NCBI GenBank assembly: GCA_007922305.1
Contig: ML677343.1
Coordinates: forward strand, 30,518,337-30,582,336
Origin: Dermatemys mawii
Lineage: Eukaryota; Chordata; Testudines; Dermatemydidae
Direction of reading: 5' to 3'
Length of the DNA stretch: 64,000 nucleotides
The notes under the pieces were generated by a model, which searched no databases, was not told where the DNA came from, and saw only the letters and a list, made by a program, of their open reading frames with translations. A program made the position numbers and the translations under genes. This document shows, piece after piece, positions 41,449-52,624 of this stretch. The first letter of the stretch is position 1, and each line of letters starts with the position of its first letter.

Positions 41449-44400
41449 CTGGAAAGACAAGACAAGCCTCTGCAACCAAGCAAGGGCTCCCTCTGTGCTA
41501 GCTAAGAGATGGGGGACACCGAAACAGGCCTGAAAAGGCTCAGACCCCAAAGTCTCCTGCCGACAAAGCAAATGGATGGGCTCCCCTCTCATCTCAGCAG
41601 GGACTGGCCCAAACCAAACTCTTTAGTCAAGGGGTGGGACCCTGATCCTTCACTGTGGCTCCAGGTCTGACTCTAGTGAACAAGAGATGGCCTATGGCTC
41701 TATGACCTGATGGTATAACTCTTCTCCATCCCCCAAACCCAATAACCAATATCCATCAGTGCACATCAGCAGGGGCACTGTATGGCTAAATACCACCTCG
41801 CCTTTACTCCCTGTGGTCTTACTGCAGTCCCAAGACCCGTCCTTTTCTCCCCAGACTAAGCATGGTGGATTCTGCCAGTGATTCCTTACCAGGGAATTCC
41901 AACCAGCAATTACCCTCTGACAGGGAAAACATCCCAGCTTATCTATTTCCGGTACTGATCTTGACCCTCCTTATATTCTGAATTCTCCTTGGTGCAAGTG
42001 CCTTCTTCTCTGCAGCTCCTGCTTGCAGGAACCATCTCTGTAGATCTCTTCTCCTCACTAACTTTCCATCTTATTTCAAGGCACAGCTGAGGTCATGTCT
42101 TTTCACCTTTTTCTGCACCTCTTAAATTTCTCTGCCCCTCTGCTCTTCTTTAACTCTCAGGCTCTGTTCAGCATCTCAAGAGACAAGGGCAAGGCAAGGT
42201 GCCTTGCACAAGGTAAAATTCTATTGGATTTATGTTAATGGTTTAAATGTGGGGGGAGAAAAATAGAGAGCCCATTAAAAATATAGGAGGGAACTGTCTC
42301 ATCTCTTGGAAACATGGGAGTCAAGGAGGTACTTTTTTAGATCTGTGTGTCAAGGAACATGGCATTACCTGACCCGTTGCTGTAAGTCCCTGCCTCACAC
42401 TCGTCACAGTCGTAGCAGCAGTTCAGAGGGAGAAAGTCATGGGGTTTCTTACTCTGACCAGGCTGACAGCCGCGCAGGCAGGACGAGTTCAGCGCCTGTG
42501 TGAGAAACAAGTAGCCACGGGACAGCCTGGGGGGCACGTGATGTGCACAGAGCCCTGTTTCCATCCACCCATCCCAGGTGCCCAGCCTGTTTCTCTGACA
42601 GTTGAATTAAGCCATTGGAATCACTGCTACAATGGGGCACAGAGCAGAAGGGTCACTTGGAGTTTTGGCGGGAAATGCGTCATCGGGGAGCAGGACACAC
42701 AGGGTGAAATGGAATTACATGCATTCCTGGGCTTGTCCCTGTTGAGCCTCCTCGGTCCAAGTACCCGAGTCCTTTTTTGCCCGGAAGGCTACTTTCACTC
42801 CCCTCTATCTTTGTTGGTGCTAACTAGGCCCACCTGTCAGCATGACTCAGCAGACTTCACCCTGAATCCCAGAGCAGGGGTTTAGCACCTCACTCATCTG
42901 AGGAGTCCTCAGTTCCTATATAGGGTCTGACAGTCTGTCATCCAGTACAGGGGCCCTTGTGGCTCAGGGCTGGAAAACACGAACAGGCTTTCCTTGGCGG
43001 GTCTGGAGTAGCAAATACCTTCGCCCCCCTCACCTCCCTTTGGCTGGAGTGGTGCCAGGTGGTAGCATTCACTGCTTGCAGGGTCAGGACTCCATCTTCT
43101 GAGACGATCCAGGAGAAAACGTCAAAGAGGTTCCAATTGGGTGGGATTAGATAAGTGTCGTTGGAAAGAACAAAGGCTTCAAACTAGAGCATGGAGGGAA
43201 AGGAAATCATGGAATCATAGAATATCAGGATTGGAAGAGACCTCAGGAGGTCATCTAGTCCAAGCCCCAGTGATCAGACACACCAGAACAGACCAGAACA
43301 ATATCAATATTCAGGAACCACAACTTCTTGGCAGGAAGGAAGGAAGAATTTTAAGCTTCAATCCAAGTTATGCATCTTGTTCCTCTGTGACACAGAGGGA
43401 GGCCTTATGGGAATCGCATTTTGGTAAAGAACAACCAGAGCATCAGTTTAGTGTGTGAGATGCTATGGTATCTCAGCAATGGACATCATAGAACAAAAGC
43501 ACATGGATTAGATAGAAGATCTGGCTGGAAAATAATTCCAAGCTTGCAATTTCACTTTTTTTTTTAAAAAAAAAAATAGAGTTTCAGAGAAAAGGTTTTC
43601 ATACTTCAACCTTTTCTTTGACCAACTCTGATAGAAAGATTGATCTTTTACCAGAGAACCATGTCCTACCCTTGTAAATAGATATACTTGATGAGGAATT
43701 GGTACAGGCTGGTCAAAAATGTTTGGTCCAAACCATTTTTCAATGAAAAAATTGTTTTTGATCAAAGAAAAAAAATTCACGAAAGCCACTGCTTTCCATG
43801 GAAAATTGTAACTGCTCATTGAAAAACTGAGCACCTGAAAACTAAAAAGTTTTTGGGTTTCAGCTGAAAAATGAAAAATGTTGATTTGAAAATGTCACCA
43901 AAATTACCTCATGGGAATTGGCTGCATCACAGCCAGGCGCTCCCATGATGCACTGCAATGGCTCAACAAGAGGAGATACTATGGTGCATCATGGGAGATG
44001 TAGTCCAGCCAGCAAGCCCTGCCCAGCCCATAGATGGGAAAGAGAAATCCAAACTAAAACTTCCATGAGATATTATGGCAACATTTACAAACTGAAATTC
44101 GTAGCTTTTGGCTGAAAAATTCCAATTTTGATTTTTTACTGAAAAGTCTAAATTTTTCTGCGGAGAAAAAAAATTCCACCCAGTTCTGTTAATAGATTCT
44201 GAATACTCTGTGTTTCACCCTCTTCTGCTAATTTTAATGGCTTTTTTCTGGCACGCTATTTTGATTTATACATTGGTTTAGATTCCCATGGCTTAACAGA
44301 CTTGTATTATCCTAAGGGTTGGGCTTATGTATTTTTTTACTTCCTTAGGCTGCTTAAAGAAAGCCTGAGAACTGCTCTACTTTAGAAATGCAGGTCTCAT

Positions 44401-47276
44401 TTAACCTCCTTTACCTGGAAGACTGTGGACAACTGGAGTGCAAGTAGGTTTATAACCCCAGAGGTAGCCAGGTGAGGGAAACATGATTAAAGGAGATGAG
44501 AAGTGATTTTTATCCAGAGTATTTGAGCTCTAGAATGGTCAATGCATTTTTAAACTGACATGCTTGAGGGAAAAGTTTTCTTTGTTTAACAGCCAGTGCC
44601 TAGCCAACTGAAAAAGTTCCCGGTCAACATCCCTGATGCACCCAAGGAAAGATCCAGCAAAAATGACAGACAGTCCTAATATTTCTAAACAAAACACAGA
44701 AAATAAAAACTCCTAGCAAAATAAAAAGATTCTAAAACTACCCACTTAAGTCTTCCCTCTACACATAAACTAAACCAGGGGACACATACACTTTTCCCAT
44801 TGCAGGTCACCTCTGAACAATAACTTGTATTTACCTTGGATTTAAAGGTAGCAGAGTTTCCCATGTGGGCACAGAGAATTTTGTTATCTCTGCAAAAAGC
44901 ATTAATGGCCAGCTGCAACTTGCTGAAGAAAGTGGCCAGCTGGTAGATTACATCATCTGATGCCAACCTATGAAGGCATGGAGCACATGCATTGATGGGC
45001 TCCCGGGTGCAGTTCTTCTCTTCAAAAGGAAGATGTACTTCCAGGAAGGGTAGATAGTTAAAGCAGATCTGGTACTGCAAGGAGCTATTGACTTCACAGT
45101 GATAGCAAAGTTGTCTAAACATGTACTCAAGTGACTCCTCTCCAGAGTCCTGATGACCCATCGTTTGCAGGTATTCCAGGAACCCAGGGACAGTCCTAGC
45201 TCTTTTGTGCAGGGACATAATGCCATCATAGTGGTGAGGTACAGTAATGAGTAATGGAGATTTGGACCAGAAGCAACACAAAATCACTTGTTTTCCGGGG
45301 ACACTTTCCACGAGCGACATCTTGCGAAAGCTACCGCTATAGTCAAAAATGACCGTCACGTTCCCCTTAGTCTTCATGATGCTGCTGTGCAAGGCCGTTG
45401 CATTTGCAGAGCCCTGCTCATGCATCTCAAGGCAGAAATTGTCCTTGTCCTTCTGGGTGAAATTTCTGGCTATGCCTAATATTTCCTTTTCATTGTTCTG
45501 GATGACACCCAGCACATTCCAGCCCAAGAACTGGACGAGTGTCGTCAAAGTCTCAACAGCCCCTTCGCCATCCAACACAACTTCCTTGCTGTAAATCATC
45601 AATTGGTCATGAAGAACAAAGACCTGCAACACAAGGGCCATTTGCTGTAAGCGTGGCGTATCCCTCTCCTGGGTGTTCTTTCATGACTAAAGCCAATAAG
45701 GGACCTGGTCCTGGGAAATACAGGAGGGCCAAGTCCTGCTTCGTTTATGAGATCTGATAAGATCACAGTCTGAGGTACAGCGGTATAGCTGCAAAGCCAA
45801 ACATCCTTGGTGGGTCTCCATTTAAGTCAATGGATTGCCACCAGGGAAGGGGCCCAAACCAGAGCTGCTTTATTCTCACCAGAACCATTTATCAGTTGTG
45901 AATGCGCACAAATGGGCGTGTGCACACACACACACCCTGACACACAAACAGGAGTGCAGACATGCATGCACACTCACCCACACATCCCAACACACACAAG
46001 CACACACTGCCATGTGCAGGCAAGCATACCGTTGGCAAATACCCTGTAAGAAAGAAGACATCCCTCTTATATCTCATGCTATAAGGGGTGATGAGGGTGA
46101 TGATTTGCTCTGCTCCGCTTTCGTGGTTGGTCCAGATACGTATGAGATGGAAATTGCTGCACGTGGGAGGCATTTCACAATGAGTAACAATTTTATAGCC
46201 CACACGGAGGTTGCTGTCCAGAAGCTGCGTCCTGGCTTGCAGAGCAAACCTTATTAACTGGGCCCAGATTAATTCTTGCAAGCTGGAAATAGAGAAATCA
46301 GTCAAGACAACATGGCACGCTATGGACTAGATGTATCAGGATGCCATTGCATTGCACGGGTGCAAACAAATGGATCCGGGGCAAAAACGATCATGCGCTT
46401 AGCTAGCTGCAGCCCATTCAGCATCTTCACTAACCAGCTATGAACATCCAAGCACACAGGATCTGCTTCGTCCCCTTTCCTCTCCAGGCCATGGTGGGAG
46501 AATGATACGCTAACACTGGCATGAGACGGCATGGAAAATTATCATGATTATTATTTGTATTGCGGTTGTACATAGGAGTTGCAGTCACAGACCAGGACTG
46601 CATGATGGTAGATGCTATTCAAACAGAACAATAAGACAATCCCTACCCTAATCTAAGGATTTAACAGGATTTCTGTGTGATAGCCCTGCTGTTGGTCTCA
46701 ATTAGTCTTTCCATTATTAACCTTTGCTTGTGGGTGTTATGAGATCACTGCAAAAGGTCAATCCAAGACAAAGACACAAACTGTTTCCAGATGACATATA
46801 GGAGCCATTGCTAAAATGGAAAGAATATTTAACCCTACTCATTTTTAATAATAAGTTAGTAACAGGTTTGTCTGACACTATTCAGCAAGTCATTCTCGAG
46901 GGCTCAGAATGGGGGAGTGCATTGGATTAAGTGGCTGGAACATATCCATTCCAACAGCATAAAAACTGGATTCCCTCCTGCCTGTATGCTATTGGGATGT
47001 GTTGTAAAGCTAAGACAACCCTAGAGTAGCACTAAACTCATCAGCCAAGGAGAAAAATCTTGAAGATAAACAGAGCTGGGAGACAAGCAAATGCAATGGA
47101 TAAAAAACAACCTAACAGGCACTTTACCTGACATAGGAAGAGAAACAGACTTCAAATATCCCCAAGACATAGACATCGCCCTCCTGTTCCCAGATTCCTT
47201 CGCAGTCTTGAACTGACTCTTGAGCAAAAACCAGGTGTGTGACAGCTAGCAGCAGAGCCCAGCCAGTGACGGACAT
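40472..47276 (-). CDS. divergent class C GPCR, receptor A (T1R/V2R/CaSR-type six-exon gene)
   Basis: Exons: 47276-47128, 46282-46030, 45623-44835, 43183-43034, 42495-42369 and 41448-40472, all phase-compatible, giving 814 residues. Order: signal peptide (1-18), Venus-flytrap ligand-binding domain (about 25-447), cysteine-rich linker with nine cysteines (448 to about 510), then seven membrane spans. Lengths of exons 3, 5 and 6 and the overall layout match the CaSR/GPRC6A/T1R/V2R group. In the 7TM domain, GEPTSLTCKLQKPVFGISFA and FNDAQGIAYAMMIFFVTWL are typical of class C. The canonical amino-acid-binding serine motif is missing, so the ligand is unknown. Such receptors act at the plasma membrane as dimers coupled to G proteins. 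It is a tandem duplicate of receptor B. I do not recognise a named orthologue; a fast-evolving T1R- or CaSR-like lineage is possible. Confidence 0.88.
42369..42495 (-). CDS. Receptor A exon 5: cysteine-rich linker (NCD3G)
   Basis: It has 127 bases, the same as in receptor B, ending in phase 1. It encodes SSCLRGCQPGQ and CCYDCDECEAGTYSNGS. With CWPC and SASCW from exon 6, all nine cysteines of the class C linker are present. Confidence 0.88.
43034..43183 (-). CDS. Receptor A exon 4: end of the ligand-binding domain
   Basis: It has 50 codons, beginning FEAFVLSNDTYLIPP and continuing LFDVFSWIVSEDGVLTLQAV, the region normally VxFDxxGD followed by the YDIxNWQ strand. It is 16 codons shorter than the same exon in receptor B. 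Confidence 0.8.
43204..43270 (-). mobile_element. short CR1-related fragment
   Basis: AATCATAGAATATCAGGATT and GGAGGTCATCTAGTCCAAGC form a fragment common in sauropsid genomes. It starts 21 bases from receptor A exon 4. Confidence 0.6.
43530..44200. repeat. AT-rich interspersed repeat in receptor A intron 3
   Basis: It has long A/T runs (43555-43577) and repeated AAAATTG/GAAAAATT motifs and ends CCACCCAGTTCTG. The middle (43915-44030) contains two similar words, CTCCCATGATGCACTGCA and GGTGCATCATGGGAGATG, in opposite orientation. Element ends are unclear. Confidence 0.4.
44835..45623 (-). CDS. Receptor A exon 3: core of the Venus-flytrap
   Basis: It has 263 codons, phase 0 to 0. LTTLVQFLGWNVLGVIQNNE matches the inter-lobe strand FxWxxVG; NFCLEMHEQ and VTVIFDY follow the class C pattern; SLHKRARTVPGFLEYL corresponds to the IPGF/VPGL motif. 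The 40-odd residues before LTTLVQF should hold the SYASS-type binding segment, but hold none. An acceptor 18 bases further upstream (…CTTACAG) would also stay in frame. Confidence 0.85.
45905..46016. repeat. CA-rich degenerate microsatellite
   Basis: ACACACACACACCCTGACAC and related CACA words run up to 14 bases from the donor of receptor A exon 2. Confidence 0.75.
46030..46282 (-). CDS. Receptor A exon 2: lobe 1 of the Venus-flytrap
   Basis: It encodes LQELIWAQLIRFALQARTQL, equivalent to the first class C helix, and LRVGYKIVTHCE, equivalent to LGYRIFDTC in CaSR. The phase required by exon 3 selects the donor CCAACG|GTATGC at 46029. The nearer ACAGG|GTATTT would break frame. Confidence 0.78.
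46931..47139. repeat. Direct repeat copy 1: start of intron 1 and end of exon 1 of receptor A
   Basis: This 209-base stretch is repeated, diverged, at 49188-49396. Shared words include GGCTGGAACATATCCATTCC, CCTGCCTGTATGCTATTGGG and CCTAGAGTAGCACTAAACTC. Confidence 0.9.
47128..47276 (-). CDS. Receptor A exon 1: signal peptide
   Basis: It begins MSVTGWALLLAVTHLVFAQE, a clear signal peptide, then EGDVYVLGIFEVC, the first strand of the Venus-flytrap. In class C receptors this strand normally reads GLFPxH. Here the FPxH turn is replaced by FEVC. The exon ends AG|GTAAAG in phase 2. Confidence 0.85.
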
Positions 47277-47314
47277 CTTGTAAAGTGTCCTCTGCTAGAA
47301 TCTCTCCTGAATGC

Positions 47315-47326
47315 TACATATATAGG
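47315..47326 (-). promoter_or_regulatory. possible TATA box of receptor A
   Basis: The minus strand reads CCTATATATGTA about 40 bases upstream of the ATG at 47276. Position and composition suit a TATA-driven promoter with a very short 5' UTR, but no transcript supports it. I see no such element close to the starts of the other two genes. Confidence 0.3.
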
Positions 47327-49187
47327 TATCTCTGCCTCACAAGCCACAGAATTTAAATAAAGCACCTGACTCTTCCCACATGTCCTCGTCTATCACCCCA
47401 GGTGGTCCCAATGCTGGAGGCTTTAGTGGAAATGATTTTTAAAGACTCCATAATGTTCTTAGTTTAGTGTATATTCTGGACCTGCCCGGCTGGCGATGGT
47501 TATGTGTTGCGGTATGAACAGTTAGAACAGTTGCAGATTCAGAGATTCTGAAGCCAAACCCACCCCTGCTGCAAGCAGTCCACAGCTGGGTTGCACAATT
47601 CGACTCTGGGAAACCAAATTGGAAGCAAACCCTTGGTAGAAAACCCTGCTAGAAAATGCTTCTCTCAGCAATCAAGGGTGCACAGTGCGGGGTTTTGAGC
47701 CCCGCTCAATCATCCCAAACTCCCACCCCACCTTTACTCTGCATTCTGCACACTTTGTAGTTTATGCAAACAGGAAATGTCCCCTTCCGGAGCTATCTCT
47801 TCCAGGGTTCCAATGACCTGGAGCCATCAGACCATGCAAAAGAGTCAGGGAGGCGAGTGGGAGAGCCGTGACAAGGCCAGGGAGCGGAACAGCTCATCCT
47901 GAGCTATTTGCAAAAGGGCACAATTAGCAAAGAGGCAAATTCTGTGTTTAGCCTTTTCAAAACAAAAATCTCTTCTCTGGACAGGTGCAGCTTCCAGAGC
48001 GGAACCTGCCTCCCCTTGTGCCCTCCTGCCCTGGGAAGATGGGTATTCACCACATAGAGAGGGACCCCAGTGTATCTAAACCTTCCATCTCCTGCATGTG
48101 AGCATGGAACCTGCAGGATGATTCTCCTCGGCTCCTGTCTCCTTCCTCTGCCCAGCAGTGGCCCCATCTTACTCCCGAACACTTCACTCTCCCTCCCGAT
48201 GCACTGAGACTCCTCTCCCTCATCCTCCTGGGGCCTGAGCACCAAGCTAGAAGGCCTCATCTCCTGTACCACCAAGCTGGAATCTTCACATGCTCAACTC
48301 ACCTCTTTCTTGCCATCAGCCCCACCTCAGAGCACGGCGCCTGTCCACTGGGGGCCTGACCTGAGAACCTCCTATCCAGCCTTCAGGAGCTGGCCTTTCC
48401 TTAATGGGGTTCACTCCTTAGCACCTGCCAGGACCCAAAGAGTTAATTGAAACATTCCTTGAATGAGGCAGACCGGACCAGGTGTACAACTGAGACATGT
48501 TTATTGGGTTCTCATGCCAAGCCACCAGATCACAGCACTGTCGGTTGGTTGATTTCATCATGTACAAGCTCCCACACCACAATGTTACGTAAGAACTGCC
48601 CATTGGCACAATCCCCAGACACTCACCACCCCTTCAGCCCTATCAAAGGAGACAGCCCCACCCAGTGGTCTGGGTAATTAGATGCCTGCCCAGGCTTCCT
48701 GCAGTAACACGCATTGAATTTGTTTGGAGATACCTTGGGATCTTCTTCATTTTTCTTTTTCCTCATTCTCCTCACATCCCAATGAGCAACTCTAGGTGCA
48801 ACCCTAGGGCCAACTGTGACTCTCCCTCCATGGTGCCAGGGACCTTTCTGAGCTGTTGCTGCCATGTCCTAGAGGAAGCCTGTTTTCTGTGCCACCCCAT
48901 TGACGGCAATGGAGCCGTATAGGGGTCACAGAGAGCGGAATGTCTAGGCAACGGGACTGTAGCCAAAGGTACATGTTGACCAGTAAACCCTTTAGTACCA
49001 GTGAGGATGCACAAGATGGAAAGACCCCAGCTTGGTTCTCAGAGCACTGGGGTATGTGACTCTAAAAGCATCTGAGTGCAAGGAGGGCCAGCGGCTCCCT
49101 GGTATCTGGCAGTGAGTTCCAGCTGGCCTGACCAGTTCAGGGTACCCCAATTCATTAATGTCAGGCTGTGTCTGATATAGTACAGCT

Positions 49188-49396
49188 GTGGCTGGAACAT
49201 ATCCATTCCAACAGTATAAAAATTGGGTTCCCTCCTGCCTGTATGCTATTGGGATGCATTGTAAAGCTAAAACAACCCTAGAGTAGCACTAAACTCATCA
49301 GCCAAATTGCAAAATCCTGAAGGAAAACAGAGCTGGGAGCCGAGCAAATGCAATGGCTAAACACAACTTGGCAGGCACTTTACCTGACACTGAAAG
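49188..49396. repeat. Direct repeat copy 2: fragment of receptor A exon 1/intron 1
   Basis: It matches copy 1 with roughly one difference per ten bases. It includes the donor equivalent (GGCACTTTACCTGACA) and then loses similarity a few bases into what would be exon 1. No signal-peptide-coding part follows, so it is a non-coding relic. Confidence 0.88.
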
Positions 49397-49724
49397 ATAT
49401 GGGTCATGTACAGTTTCATTGCCAAACTACCACCACGTTGATCATTATTATTCTTGCGTGATGTGGGTACAGGAACTGCCCATACAAATATTAGGAAAAT
49501 GTGATACTCAAATGTGTTTACCAGACGAAGGACAGGCCGTCACCTCCAGCCAGGTGCCATCAAAGTCAACTAGCAATCACATGTCCAGTGGCCATTCATT
49601 TGCATTTTAGCCAACACCAGCCAGGGAAGAAACCAGCATGGAATTTCCTTCCCCAGCAGACTCCATGTCTCCTTTCTCATGGCCCGAATGAAGTTTACTT
49701 TGGGGGGGAACCTTGAGAGGAATC

Positions 49725-50955
49725 TGTGACAGGTTCCCACGGGTGCCACTGGGCTCGCCTGATGCACCTGCCTGGGTTCTCTTTGCACTGTGCTGCTGTG
49801 ACAGGCTCTCAAGCCCCCTTCCAGCACACACACAGGTAGGGACACACACAGCTGCAATTTCACGCAGAGACTGAGATCAGCTCTGCATGGGGAAGAAAAG
49901 AGAAGATCTCAGCTAGAGAACTGCCCAGCATTCAAGTGCACCTCCACACCCCGGAGTGTAAACCCAAACTGTATTGTCTTGCGTTGCACAGAGAACTACA
50001 CAGCGTAATTTTCATAAAATTCACTCCTTCCCTCAATGGGGAGGAAGATATGCACTGCTTTTTGCCCCCTGGGTATGAATTCCACAAACTAGTTTTAGAG
50101 AAAACAAAGACAAGTGTATTCACTAGAACAGATAGATTTTAAGTGATTATAAGGGATAGCAAACAGATCAAAGCAGATTACCTAGCAAATTAAACAAAAA
50201 CAGAATCTAAGTTTAAGATTCTGTAGTAACCGGTTACAAGTAGTAATTTCTCACCCTACTGTTGCTTTAGGCAGACTGCAGAGGTTCTTGAAGGTGAGCT
50301 GCTTTTGCTTGCAGCTTAAACTCCAGGTATTTATTTCACAGGCTAGACACCGTCCCAGCTTGGGCTCAGTACTTCTGCCTCACTTGGTTTTTGTTTCTTA
50401 AATGTTCACAGAAGTCACCCTGGGTGGGGATTCAGTGAAGAACAAACCCTGATTATGTCACTCCCCCGCCTAAAATAGGTTTTACATATGGCGGGAATCC
50501 TTTGTTTTCCAGTGTGGTTCCCCACTGGAACCACAGTGGAAAAATACTGGCATTCTATCATGGAGTCCAGAATCAGGTGACATGCTCTCATGACCCTGCA
50601 GTGTCAAAGCAGCCATGAGTCAAAGGGCCATTTGTAGCATCCCAGGAAGGTGGGAGATTAGCATCTTCAAAGACCTATTGTTCTCTCTGATGGTCCCAGC
50701 TAGCCAGCCAGACTGATTGCATTCTGTCTGGTTGGTGTTCCCCAGGTGCAAACACTTTTGTAGTACAGATGTATAGTCAATATTCCTACCTTTAGATACA
50801 AAAATGATACATGAATACAAATAAGATAAACATATTCAGCAAATCATAACCTTTGCAATGATATCTCACATGCCTTATCTTGCATAAAACATATCAGTTA
50901 TGCTATAATCATATTATAACCCTATTCTATGAAGAATATGAGGTGTCGTGTCACA
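49725..50955. mobile_element. solo LTR of an endogenous retroelement, 5-bp target duplication
   Basis: It starts TGTGACAGGTTCCC and ends GTGTCGTGTCACA (TG…CA), flanked on both sides by GAATC (49720-49724 and 50956-50960). At 1231 bases with no coding region, it is a recombination relic. No gag, pol or env sequence is present. Confidence 0.82.
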
Positions 50956-51129
50956 GAATCCATTTCAAAGGTTCATGGCACTATAAAATAGATGGGCAAA
51001 GAACCCTAAGTTTCCGTTCACCTAGAACGACAAAGGTCCTGAGCACTTTGGACATGGTTAGAGGTCCTGTCCAAGAGAGTGGTCTGCCATCTTGCCGGAC
51101 TTATTATTATTTGCATACTAACACCACCC

Positions 51130-51370
51130 ACGGTCTTCAATCTAGGTCAGACTTCCACTGCGCTAGGTGCTGTACATTGTGAAAGCCGACAAATCCCTGC
51201 CTCAGCATGCTCGCAGTCCAACCAGGTAAGATAGACAAATGGTGAGAGAAAGGAAATAAAGATGGGAAACTGAGGCACAGAGAGACAAAGTGACTTGCCT
51301 AAAGTCACACAAGATATGTTTTCGCAGCAAGAACAAACCTCCATAGCAAGTCACAGAGCCCAGGGTTCTA
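51130..51370 (-). repeat. MIR-like copy
   Basis: CGCTAGGTGCTGTACATTGT, GGAAACTGAGGCACAGAGAG and AGTGACTTGCCTAAAGTCAC follow the reversed SINE order. It lies downstream of the receptor B stop codon. Confidence 0.65.
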
Positions 51371-51650
51371 GCCTGAACCCAAACAGCCAGGGTAGATTAA
51401 GGAAAGAGAAAGCGAGAGGCTGGCCCAAGGGACAAGCTTTGAAAGGGTTGGCTTCAAAATTCTCCATAGGGTCCTCCAAAATTTGTAAGCCCATTTTCCT
51501 TGCCCCCTCTCCTTGCTCTGGGGCTTGATGGATTTGTTTGGTTTGGACCAGGCTTTGCCCGAGCCCAGCCCTGCAGAGGCCTTGACACAGCAAAAGAAAG
51601 CAGAATTACAAACAGTTTGAGCAACTAATACCCGGCATCCCACCCCCTGC

Positions 51651-52624
51651 TTAGGTGGACATGTCCGTGGTGGCGGTGCTGGGCTCCAGCTGGATGCTCA
51701 GATTGGCTTTGCTAGCAACCTTCTGGCAGTACGCATACGTGGTTTTCTTGATCCACTCTGTAGTATTGTGATGGGATCTGAATAACATAATGTAGCATCT
51801 CTGGAAGAACAGAAAGGCCAGAGCACTGTAGGAAGACAGCAGGATAGATACGATGGCCACCATATCAACCATTCGCTCCTTTCCCGACTCCAGAGCTGGC
51901 ATCACGGAGAGCCAGACAGCAAAGAAAGTCACCATCATTAAGGAGATGCCCTGGGAGTCGCTGAATATCTTAGGCAGGGAGTGGGTTTTGATGGCAGCGG
52001 TGAGGCAGCAGAAGGCCAGGGCACAGAGATACCCGAGGCTGAAGGAGAAGCCAATGCCTGTTTCGTTGAAGCACTCGATGATCAGGTAGTCTGCCTTCTT
52101 GGGGTAGGAATGTCTGACCCCAGGAGGGTCAAGGAGGAGCCACAGGAAACAGATGATGCACTGCAGAGCCGGGAGGACACCCAGAACAATCAGATAAAGG
52201 CTGGTCTGCAGCTTGGTCGGTCTTCCCACGGGAGTGGCGAAGGCAGCCAGAATCCGGACGCATTTGGCGAGGATGCTGACGAGGCAGAGCGTGAAGCTCA
52301 CCCCGAAGGCCGGCCGGCGAAGTTTGCACTTCCAACCTGTTGGCTCCCCAACAAAGAGGAACACGCTGGCAAAGGAGCCCAGCAGGCTGGCCATGTGGCA
52401 GTAAAATATGGGCCCTCCGGCAGCTTTGCCGATAGGGGTGTCTATATGCTTCACATACAACGCCGTGACAGAAACCGTGAGGGCCATCCCCACTAGTGTT
52501 AGCAGGATCAGCGTGACGCTGGTGGGCTCGGACCAGAACAGATACACCACGGCCTTCTTCCAGCACGAGGCCTGGCCTCCGTGAGACCACTCATCCTGGG
52601 GACATGACCAGCAGCTCTCCAAGG
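51651..52624 (-). CDS. Receptor B exon 6: seven-transmembrane domain
   Basis: It has 323 codons and a stop. CWSCPQDEWSH leads into TM1. HIDTPIGKAAGG, GEPTGWKCKLRRPAFGVSF and IFSDSQGISLMMVTFFAVWL follow. TM7 ends LFFQRCYIMLFRSHHNTTE, where xPKxY is reduced to xQRCY. The tail ends TATTDMST. Confidence 0.92.

Larger units (their letters stand above)
47277..51650. other. spacer between receptors A and B
   Basis: Apart from the repeat relic, the solo LTR and a MIR-like copy, I see nothing gene-like. The stretch 47330-49187 has no recognised repeat or exon. Confidence 0.55.

Noticed and set aside
46022..46036. Apparent frame break at the exon 2/3 junction of receptor A if the ACAGG donor is used
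   Set aside because: A GTATGC donor a few codons further keeps the frame, so no pseudogene call is needed.
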